Source: Shewanella canadensis (GTDB taxonomy: Bacteria > Pseudomonadota > Gammaproteobacteria > Enterobacterales > Shewanellaceae). Taken from it: a stretch of DNA of 64,000 nt. Positions 51,148 to 58,594 of the stretch are shown piece after piece. Each line of letters opens with the position of its first letter. The first letter of the stretch is position 1. The stretch lies in contig NZ_RXNU01000011.1 of NCBI RefSeq assembly GCF_003966225.1, forward strand, positions 62,001 to 126,000, in the 5' to 3' direction. Both the position numbers and the translations under genes were made by a program. A model generated the notes under the pieces. That model was given only the letters and a program-made list of their open reading frames with translations. It was not told where the DNA came from and did no database searches.

Positions 51148-53175
51148 TTAAGCTTTAATCAGTGCCTCTCGCAATTTTGCTACCTGATCGCGAACTGCCG
51201 CTGCCTGTTCAAACTCAAGGTTCTTAGCATGCTCATGCATCTGTTTCTCTAATGCGTCCATTTGATGGCTTAGGGACGCAATGTCGGGCCCGCCGTAAGG
51301 CGCCCTGGACTCAGCAACCTTGTTATTGTCAACATCCTGTCCATCTGCACTCTTGTCACCCACATCCATGACATCGGTGATCTTCTTAGATACTCCCTTA
51401 GGGACGATGCCATTATCGAGGTTAAATTGATGCTGTAGTTTACGACGTCGCTCGGTCTCCCCCATCGCACGGGACATCGAATCCGTTATCTTATCGGCAT
51501 AGAGGATAACCTTGCCGTTAATGTTTCGTGCGGCGCGGCCAATGGTTTGAATGAGTGAACGCTCTGAGCGTAAGAAGCCCTCTTTATCGGCATCGAGTAT
51601 GCACACCAGCGAAACCTCTGGCAGATCCAACCCTTCTCTTAACAGGTTAATACCTACCAGCACATCGAACACGCCTAGACGTAGATCTCTGATGATCTCA
51701 ACTCGTTCAACCGTATCGATATCAGAGTGCAGATATCTGACCTTTATCCCGTGTTCGTCGAGGTATTCTGACAGGTCTTCTGACATTCGTTTAGTCAATG
51801 TGGTCACGAGTACACGCTCATTTACCTTTACCCGTTGATTAATTTCAGAAAGCAAGTCATCAACCTGGATAGCGATTGGGCGAACTTCCAGCACAGGATC
51901 CAGTAAGCCCGTAGGTCTGATGACCTGCTGAGCTACCTCACCATCACTCTTATCTATCTCATATTTACTGGGCGTGGCCGATACATAGATAGTTTGCGGC
52001 ATCAGGCTTTCAAACTCTTCGAACTTCAGTGGTCGGTTATCCAATGCAGACGGCAACCGAAATCCGTACTCGACCAGATTAGATTTTCTGGATCTATCCC
52101 CTTTGTACATAGCACCAATTTGCGGAACCGTCACATGTGACTCATCTATGATCAACAGTCCGTCATCGGGTAGATAATCAAGTAGAGTCGGTGGCCCATC
52201 GCCCTCAGATCTACCGGATAGGTATCTGGAATAGTTCTCGATACCGGAACAGTAACCCAGCTCGGTCATCATCTCGATATCATATTGCACACGTTCGTTA
52301 ATTCGTTGCGCCTCTATCAGTTTATTATTATCTAATAGCTGCTTCTTCCTTATCCTCAGCTCTTCTTTGATATCTTCGGTAGCGGCTAGAATTTTCTCAC
52401 GCGGTGTGACGTAATGGCTCTTAGGGTATACGGTGGTTCTGGCAATGCGCTTACTGATATGACCCGTTAGCGGATCAAATAAACTTAAACGTTCTATCTC
52501 TACATCAAACAGCTCGACACGAATCGCCAATTTATCCGAATCGGCAGGGAAAATATCGATGACTTCCCCTCTGACCCGATAAGTTCCCCGCTTCAATTCG
52601 ATATCATTACGGGTATATTGCAATTCGCTTAACCGCTTTAAGATATCCCTCTGGTCCATGAAATCACCTTGTCTCAGGTGTAATAACATCTTCAAGTAAG
52701 AGTCGGGATCCCCCAGACCATAAATGGCCGATACAGACGCGATGAGAACCACATCTTTGCGTTCTAACAGGGCTTTTGTTGCAGAGAGCCTCATCTGTTC
52801 TATATGCGCATTAACCGAAGCATCTTTCTCTATAAAGGTATTCGTAGATGGTACATAGGCTTCCGGTTGGTAGTAATCGTAATAGGAGACAAAATACTCA
52901 ACCGCATTGTGTGGAAAAAACTCCTTCATCTCACCATATAATTGAGCAGCCAAAGTTTTATTAGGCGCCATGATAATAGTAGGCCTGGCTAGCTGCTTGA
53001 TCACATTTGCAATAGTAAACGTCTTACCTGAGCCAGTTACACCGAGTAAAGTTTGGCACGCAACTCCGGATTCAATACCATCAACCAACTTTTCAATTGC
53101 TTTAGGTTGATCCCCTGCCGGGGTGTATTGAGATTCAAGTTGAAACGTAGATTCTGTCACAGAGTTCTTCCCCAT
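51148..53175 (-). CDS. uvrB: Excinuclease ABC subunit B
   Basis: UvrB is the damage-verifying helicase-like subunit of nucleotide-excision repair. The 675-residue product shows Walker A GVTGSGKTFTIANVIKQL, the beta-hairpin YYDYYQPEAYVP, the helicase motifs (LIIDESHVTVPQIG, LREGLDLPEVSL, QTIGRAARN) and a C-terminal UVR domain (HAKNLEFEQAAAVRDQVAKL). I start at the ATG 53175 (MGKNSVTESTFQLES), with GGAGGG in front; 31 more residues upstream have no similarity. I see no canonical LexA box immediately upstream. Confidence 0.95.
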   Translation of the reverse strand: MGKNSVTESTFQLESQYTPAGDQPKAIEKLVDGIESGVACQTLLGVTGSGKTFTIANVIKQLARPTIIMAPNKTLAAQLYGEMKEFFPHNAVEYFVSYYDYYQPEAYVPSTNTFIEKDASVNAHIEQMRLSATKALLERKDVVLIASVSAIYGLGDPDSYLKMLLHLRQGDFMDQRDILKRLSELQYTRNDIELKRGTYRVRGEVIDIFPADSDKLAIRVELFDVEIERLSLFDPLTGHISKRIARTTVYPKSHYVTPREKILAATEDIKEELRIRKKQLLDNNKLIEAQRINERVQYDIEMMTELGYCSGIENYSRYLSGRSEGDGPPTLLDYLPDDGLLIIDESHVTVPQIGAMYKGDRSRKSNLVEYGFRLPSALDNRPLKFEEFESLMPQTIYVSATPSKYEIDKSDGEVAQQVIRPTGLLDPVLEVRPIAIQVDDLLSEINQRVKVNERVLVTTLTKRMSEDLSEYLDEHGIKVRYLHSDIDTVERVEIIRDLRLGVFDVLVGINLLREGLDLPEVSLVCILDADKEGFLRSERSLIQTIGRAARNINGKVILYADKITDSMSRAMGETERRRKLQHQFNLDNGIVPKGVSKKITDVMDVGDKSADGQDVDNNKVAESRAPYGGPDIASLSHQMDALEKQMHEHAKNLEFEQAAAVRDQVAKLREALIKA

Positions 53176-54491
53176 ATAATTAGCCCTCCATTTTATACTA
53201 ATCCGCATGAATATGTGATCATTGTTCGTTAATGAAACAACACCAAGATAAGAAGCTTCACCTGACACTCAATACCTAAATTCATGACCTAAGTTCATGA
53301 GTCTAATTCAAGACCCCAGTTCAGGTGAGTTAATCATTTACCATTTAAAACACCGGAAGGTAGGCGTACAAACTGACGGTCACTTCTAAGGATTTGTTAA
53401 ACGGTATCGACAAACTGCGACACCTTGAAACTCGTCGCTTCTATCTCGGTGCCATCTTCATACCATTCAAGTTCAGAATTATTTAACTGTCATTAATCAC
53501 TTTAAAGAGGAAAATCAAGAAAAAAACCAAGAGTAATTGCTCTAACTGGATGATTTTTTAAGAGATGTATTTTATTCACTAGAGTCATGATGAGAAACGA
53601 GAATATCAATCATCTCCCCTTGATTGTTCGGTTCTTAACATAACAAGATGACATATTTTTGTTTTAAGCATGAAATTTTAGAACATGGCAAATCGATGCC
53701 AAAAATGGTTAATATATCGCCGCAACCCCAATGAAAATGCCAAATTAATACACAAGATAGAGCATTCATTCAGTTACATTTAAGCAACAGGTCAATATAA
53801 GATTTAAAGAAGTTCTTGATTTTCGTATAACATTGTAAACAAAGGGTTTTATTTACATACAAAAATGATGCGCATTTTAAGCTCAAGTCCCTATTTATGA
53901 GGCTTTGAAACACATTTTTCGGCTTAACTCACAGGTTTATCCACAGATTTAGTGGATAAGTCAATCTAACCCTGATTACACGTGGGTTTTGGAGGGTTCA
54001 GTCTGATGGGACATCTCATAAGAAATGTATGTAATTTTGCTACATTTGAAACTCTATTAACCTTTCTTCGATTCTACATCTTATAATTGCAATGCTAAAA
54101 ACATATCGCCTTGTATAGAGAGCCCTAATTTAATGGCTGCTAAGCCATGACATGTTCACTCATTCTAATTGGCATTTAACCATGGACAAACAACACACTC
54201 TCTCACGACTCAGACATTACTCCTCCACACACAGCAAATTTCACTCTTCCTTCGTGATAGCTCCGGATTTCTATCTTACTCGGTATAGATAGTGCCATCT
54301 CCAATTAGCAAGTATTGGTATAAGGGGTTAAAAACCGCATTTCTATCAGCCTTTTATTGATATGCTCACACCTGATTAATATTCGGCCCCATAAAAATGG
54401 CCAGACAAGCATCAAAACGATGGAATCTACATCATGATGGACGTTAGATGAGCACTTAACAGCTTAATTACACTTTTTTTTGTTACGCGAG
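53176..54491. other. Gene-poor region between uvrB and the tRNA-Asn array
   Basis: About 1.3 kb of AT-rich DNA without a supported gene. On the minus strand at 53400-53489 a frame without a start reads SELEWYEDGTEIEATSFKVS and QFVDTV before a stop, probably a remnant. At 53937-53959 lie TTATCCACA (a perfect DnaA box) and the inverted AGTGGATAA, forming an 8-bp dyad. Several A/T tracts follow. No RNA gene is visible. Confidence 0.5.
53937..53959. promoter_or_regulatory. Pair of inverted DnaA-box-like sites
   Basis: TTATCCACA matches the DnaA consensus fully and its partner AGTGGATAA is its inverse with one change. They lie in non-coding DNA. They could bind DnaA, or be a chance hairpin. Confidence 0.35.
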
Positions 54492-54520
54492 TTGACTCAT
54501 CATGAAGAGCGATTTAATAT
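54492..54520 (+). promoter_or_regulatory. Promoter of the tRNA-Asn array
   Basis: TTGACT (54492-54497) and TAATAT (54515-54520) are 17 bp apart, with GCGCTCCG after the -10, typical of stringently controlled stable-RNA genes. The first tRNA starts 36 bp downstream. Confidence 0.8.
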
Positions 54521-54555
54521 GCGCTCCGTCTTCAACGACGAATAGCTTAAACGTT

Positions 54556-54631
54556 TCCCCTGTAGTTCAGTTGGTAGAACGGCGGACTGTTAATCCGTAT
54601 GTCACTGGTTCGAGTCCAGTCCGGGGAGCCA
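54556..54631 (+). tRNA. tRNA-Asn(GTT), copy 1
   Basis: A 76-nt tRNA with anticodon GTT in GGACTGTTAATCC, T loop TTCGAGT and encoded CCA. Confidence 0.98.
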
Positions 54632-54683
54632 AAGTTATTTTAAAGTGAAGCACAACAGGTGTTTACCTGTTTAATAATGATGT

Positions 54684-54759
54684 TCCCCTGTAGTTCAGTT
54701 GGTAGAACGGCGGACTGTTAATCCGTATGTCACTGGTTCGAGTCCAGTCCGGGGAGCCA
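54684..54759 (+). tRNA. tRNA-Asn(GTT), copy 2
   Basis: Identical to copy 1 over 76 nt. Spacer 52 bp. Confidence 0.98.
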
Positions 54760-54799
54760 AATTATTAAACTCACTTGTTAATGATAAAGTAAAATCGAT

Positions 54800-54875
54800 T
54801 CCCCTGTAGTTCAGTTGGTAGAACGGCGGACTGTTAATCCGTATGTCACTGGTTCGAGTCCAGTCCGGGGAGCCA
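54800..54875 (+). tRNA. tRNA-Asn(GTT), copy 3
   Basis: Identical to copy 1 over 76 nt. Spacer 40 bp; ATCGAT precedes the gene. Confidence 0.98.
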
Positions 54876-54912
54876 CTTTGTTAGTAACAATAAGCATCAT
54901 TGAAAAATCGAT

Positions 54913-54988
54913 TCCCCTGTAGTTCAGTTGGTAGAACGGCGGACTGTTAATCCGTATGTCACTGGTTCGAGTCCAGTCCGGGGAGCCA
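54913..54988 (+). tRNA. tRNA-Asn(GTT), copy 4
   Basis: Identical to copy 1 over 76 nt. Spacer 37 bp; AATCGAT precedes the gene as for copy 3. Confidence 0.98.
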
Positions 54989-55012
54989 CTTTTTCAAAAA
55001 TAAACTAGTAAT

Positions 55013-55088
55013 TCCCCTGTAGTTCAGTTGGTAGAACGGCGGACTGTTAATCCGTATGTCACTGGTTCGAGTCCAGTCCGGGGAGCCA
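55013..55088 (+). tRNA. tRNA-Asn(GTT), copy 5
   Basis: Identical to copy 1 over 76 nt. Spacer 24 bp, the shortest of the array. Confidence 0.98.
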
Positions 55089-55116
55089 TTAGTTTAGTAG
55101 TACATTTTAATTCGAT

Positions 55117-55192
55117 TCCCCTGTAGTTCAGTTGGTAGAACGGCGGACTGTTAATCCGTATGTCACTGGTTCGAGTCCAGTCCGGGGAGCCA
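55117..55192 (+). tRNA. tRNA-Asn(GTT), copy 6
   Basis: Identical to copy 1 over 76 nt. Spacer 28 bp. Confidence 0.98.
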
Positions 55193-55227
55193 AATTAAAA
55201 AAACTTGTTTGATAGATATAGATCGAT

Positions 55228-55303
55228 TCCCCTGTAGTTCAGTTGGTAGAACGGCGGACTGTTAATCCGTATGTCACTGGTTCGAGTCCAGTCCGGGGAG
55301 CCA
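55228..55303 (+). tRNA. tRNA-Asn(GTT), copy 7
   Basis: Identical to copy 1 over 76 nt. Spacer 35 bp. Last of the array. Confidence 0.98.
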
Positions 55304-55435
55304 TTTATTCCATTCTTTTGCCCTCTTCTCTCCAATATCAGCATTTAATTTTCGCTCAGTCTCGTTTTCAGATAGAATAACCTCCAGAATTTACTAAAAT
55401 TAATATGAATTTTCATTTCTGCGTATGGATTCTTT

Positions 55436-57334
55436 ATGAGCTTAACAAAAATATTTCAAAGCTTTTTATTTGTCCTCTTTGTCGGTATCTGTTTCCTCGT
55501 ATACGTAGAACAAACCCATTTACTCTCAGAAAAAGCCCATTCCAGACTCGCACTTTATCAAAATAGCTTTAATACCGAACAAACCTTGCCGTCCCATGGC
55601 AATGAACTCTTAGGCGAACTGGAAAAACAGAACAAATTTCAATTCTTTCAATATATCCATAGTACGGATAGCAGCTATAACCTTACCCAAGGCGAGTTAA
55701 TTTTGGTTTCTAATCACCTTCTGGCTCCACTATTTCCAATAGAGATGCCTGATACCCGAACTTTCGAAGAGGGCCGGCTACAGATAAAGCTGTTTAAAGA
55801 AGATATTCTAGATGCTGCAATAGCTAATTTTCAAAATGCAATAATCGTCTTGGGAACCGCCTACCTGCTTGTGGCCGTCACTTTTTTTCTCTTGATGTTA
55901 AGGCTTAAGCGGGCGATCAGATACTCGGCGAACTATATTGCAGGCCTTTCAAATCACTCATTTGATGCTTTTGAAGCCTCTAAACTCGGCTCAGAGTTAA
56001 AACCTATCGGACTGGCGCTGGAAAAGTTAAAAGTAAAGCTCAAGGCGAACTTAGAACAAGCCGCCGATGAAAATGAAAAACTGGCTAAAGTCGCTTATCA
56101 AGATCCTGTTACCGGCCTAGCCACACGCACCGTCTTTACACAAAAATTAGAATCTTTTTCAGAACTGAGTAAAGAGCACATTGGTCTGATGGCGATTGTA
56201 AAAGCCTCTGAATTGGCACAAGTAAATGATAACTTTGGTCGTACAGCCGGTGACGACTATTTATTAGAGGTCGCCAACTGCATTCGCAAATCTCTGAGTG
56301 AGTTTCCAGACGCTGAATGCTACAGAATTTCGACAGCCGATTTTGCAGTGTTCATTCCAGGTCTGATCCTTAAAGATGGCATCCCCTTTCTTGAGTCATT
56401 AAAATCGCTATTTGACGAATATCAACAATCCCTAAATACAGATTCCGTCGCTCATGTTGGACTTGTGCCTTATCAACACGACAGTGACACGGTCAAATTA
56501 CTCACACTGGCAGATACGGCGGTAAGCATTGCCCAAACATTGGGACCAAACTGTTTTTATATGCAGGATAAATTTAATGGCGATGAGGTATATGGAGATA
56601 CACGCTGGAAAGAAGCTATCGATGACCTTATTCACAGACAAGCTCTTAAATTTTATCAGCAGCCGATCCACCCCTGTAGAACCGAGGTATTAGTTTATAA
56701 AGAGTTGCTGACCCGTTTCTATAACAGTGAAGGGAAGTTTTTACCAACCACTACGGTTATCGCAATGGCTGAGCGCCACGGCATGATGTTAGATCTCGAT
56801 AAACTCATCATAATAAACACGATTAAGATGCTGATTAATACCCCTGCCATGTCAGGAGCCTACGGCATAAATATTAGCGCATCTTCTATTATGCAAGATG
56901 ATTTTGTGGCCTGGATTAAAGATCTACTCGCAAAACAACGCCATATCGCAGCCAGATTAGTATTTGAAGTCAATGAGTCAGGCATGCAATCCAATTTATC
57001 TGCCAGCCATAAATTTGTTCGAATTATGCATAGCGTTGGTGCCAGGGTTTCAGTCGAACACTTTGGTATGGGCTTTACCTCCTTTAAATTTTTTAAAGAG
57101 GTGAGGCCCGACTATATCAAACTCGACGGTAGCTACACCGATGGGATTGTTGAGGACACTAACAATAAGTTTTTCATTAAGATGATCGTCGATATAGCCA
57201 GAAGGCTCGGTATCAGGGTTATTGCGACGAGTGTTGAGCGTCAGGAAGAGAAGCTGGTATTGGAGAGAATGCACGTCGATGGTTTACAAGGCTACTATAT
57301 TTCACAACCCCAAGCTGCACAGACGATAGAGTAA
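55436..57334 (+). CDS. Membrane protein with degenerate GGDEF and EAL domains (possible c-di-GMP receptor)
   Basis: The 632-residue protein has a membrane helix at residues 7-24, a periplasmic part of about 110 residues, a second helix at about 134-155, a short linker, a GGDEF-like domain and an EAL-like domain. The GGDEF site reads ISTADF and the EAL motif KELLTRF; DDFGTG is replaced by EHFGMG. Neither synthesis nor hydrolysis of c-di-GMP is then likely. The two-helix layout with dead catalytic domains is that of LapD or CsrD-type proteins, which act by binding. No LapG/LapA or msh gene is adjacent. It ends 109 bp before rsxA. Confidence 0.8.
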   Translation: MSLTKIFQSFLFVLFVGICFLVYVEQTHLLSEKAHSRLALYQNSFNTEQTLPSHGNELLGELEKQNKFQFFQYIHSTDSSYNLTQGELILVSNHLLAPLFPIEMPDTRTFEEGRLQIKLFKEDILDAAIANFQNAIIVLGTAYLLVAVTFFLLMLRLKRAIRYSANYIAGLSNHSFDAFEASKLGSELKPIGLALEKLKVKLKANLEQAADENEKLAKVAYQDPVTGLATRTVFTQKLESFSELSKEHIGLMAIVKASELAQVNDNFGRTAGDDYLLEVANCIRKSLSEFPDAECYRISTADFAVFIPGLILKDGIPFLESLKSLFDEYQQSLNTDSVAHVGLVPYQHDSDTVKLLTLADTAVSIAQTLGPNCFYMQDKFNGDEVYGDTRWKEAIDDLIHRQALKFYQQPIHPCRTEVLVYKELLTRFYNSEGKFLPTTTVIAMAERHGMMLDLDKLIIINTIKMLINTPAMSGAYGINISASSIMQDDFVAWIKDLLAKQRHIAARLVFEVNESGMQSNLSASHKFVRIMHSVGARVSVEHFGMGFTSFKFFKEVRPDYIKLDGSYTDGIVEDTNNKFFIKMIVDIARRLGIRVIATSVERQEEKLVLERMHVDGLQGYYISQPQAAQTIE

Positions 57335-57443
57335 TAACAAAGCAAAAGAAGAATTTCAGTAAAACCTTGTATTCTATGTGTTGTTTATAGACACGGAAAA
57401 GTCGATAATAGAGGGAATAATTGCCTTCAAAAATGAATAAGAG

Positions 57444-58022
57444 ATGAGTGAATATCTCCTGCTATTGATCAGCACTGTGTTGGTCAACAACTTTGTATTA
57501 GTCAAATTTCTTGGTTTATGCCCTTTCATGGGAGTGTCCAGCAAGCTCGAATCAGCCATTGGGATGTCGATGGCGACGACGTTTGTCCTTACTCTCGCGT
57601 CCGTATTGAGCTACTTGGTTAACCAATATCTGTTACTGCCTTTTGAGCTGGGCTACCTAAGAACGATGAGCTTTATTTTAGTCATTGCCGTTGTCGTTCA
57701 ATTTACCGAAATGCTTGTCCAAAAAACCAGTGCCTCTCTCTACAGGGCTCTGGGTATATACCTCCCTCTTATCACGACCAACTGTGCAGTGCTCGGTGTT
57801 GCCTTACTGAATATCAGTGAGAAACATAACTTTATCGAGTCAGCTATCTATGGGTTTGGGGCTGCTGTCGGTTTTTCTCTGGTACTGATCCTTTTTTCAG
57901 CCATGCGTGAGCGGCTTGCCGCAGCCGATGTGCCTCTTCCGTTTAGAGGAGGGGCCATTGCCATGATCACTGCGGGTCTTATGTCTCTTGCATTTATGGG
58001 TTTTACAGGATTGGTTAAATAA
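57444..58022 (+). CDS. rsxA: Electron transport complex subunit RsxA/RnfA
   Basis: The 192-residue membrane protein has six hydrophobic helices and family blocks VNNFVLVKFLGLCPFMGVSS and LPLITTNCAVLGVALLN. It is the first gene of the rsxABCDGE operon, whose complex passes electrons between NADH and ferredoxin-type acceptors with ion transport, and in E. coli keeps SoxR reduced. The conserved Cys of the RnfA/RnfE pair (GLCPFMG, TTNCAVLG) are present and hold a 2Fe-2S cluster in solved structures. RsxB starts 2 bp after it. Confidence 0.95.
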   Translation: MSEYLLLLISTVLVNNFVLVKFLGLCPFMGVSSKLESAIGMSMATTFVLTLASVLSYLVNQYLLLPFELGYLRTMSFILVIAVVVQFTEMLVQKTSASLYRALGIYLPLITTNCAVLGVALLNISEKHNFIESAIYGFGAAVGFSLVLILFSAMRERLAAADVPLPFRGGAIAMITAGLMSLAFMGFTGLVK

Positions 58023-58024
58023 GT

Positions 58025-58594
58025 ATGTCCGGAATTTTTATCGCAATAATTTTACTCACAATCCTGGCACTCTTGTTTGGTATTTTACTCGGTTTTGCAG
58101 CAGAGAAATTTAAAGTAGAGGGCGATCCACTGGTCGATCAATTAGAAACCCTTTTACCTCAGACTCAATGTGGTCAGTGTGGATACCCAGGCTGCCGTCC
58201 CTACGCCGAGGCGATTGCCAACGGCGAAAAAATCAATTTGTGCCCGCCCGGTGGCAGTGCCACTATGGAAAAGTTAGCCGAGATGGCAGGGGTTGAACCT
58301 GAGCCCCTTTCGGCCACCGAAGAGGTACAAGTCAAGAAAGTCGCTTATATCCGTGAAGACGAATGCATTGGATGCACCAAGTGTATTCAAGCCTGTCCTG
58401 TCGATGCCATCTTAGGTACCGGTAAGTTAATGCACACTGTTATCACCGACTACTGCACTGGCTGTGACCTCTGCGTAGCGCCCTGCCCGGTTGATTGCAT
58501 AGATATGCTGCCCGTAGAACAAACCGTTAAAAATTGGGATTGGAAGCTTAATGCTATTCCCGTAAAAACCTTGGATGAGGATTGCCAGTGCTAA
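58025..58594 (+). CDS. rsxB: Electron transport complex subunit RsxB/RnfB
   Basis: The 189-residue iron-sulphur subunit has an N-terminal membrane helix (IAIILLTILALLFGILLGFA), a 4Fe-4S motif (QCGQCGYPGCRPYAEAIANG then NLCPPGG), and two ferredoxin clusters (CIGCTKCIQACP and CTGCDLCVAPCP). Length is normal for gammaproteobacteria. Its last codons overlap the rsxC start. Confidence 0.95.
   Translation: MSGIFIAIILLTILALLFGILLGFAAEKFKVEGDPLVDQLETLLPQTQCGQCGYPGCRPYAEAIANGEKINLCPPGGSATMEKLAEMAGVEPEPLSATEEVQVKKVAYIREDECIGCTKCIQACPVDAILGTGKLMHTVITDYCTGCDLCVAPCPVDCIDMLPVEQTVKNWDWKLNAIPVKTLDEDCQC

Noticed and set aside
53176..53300. LexA box in front of uvrB
   Set aside because: No CTGT-N8-ACAG sequence close to the start; SOS control cannot be supported from this sequence.
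46827..55303. CRISPR-like regular repeats
   Set aside because: The repeated units are complete tRNA genes with anticodons and CCA ends; spacers are AT-rich and of variable length, and no cas genes are present.
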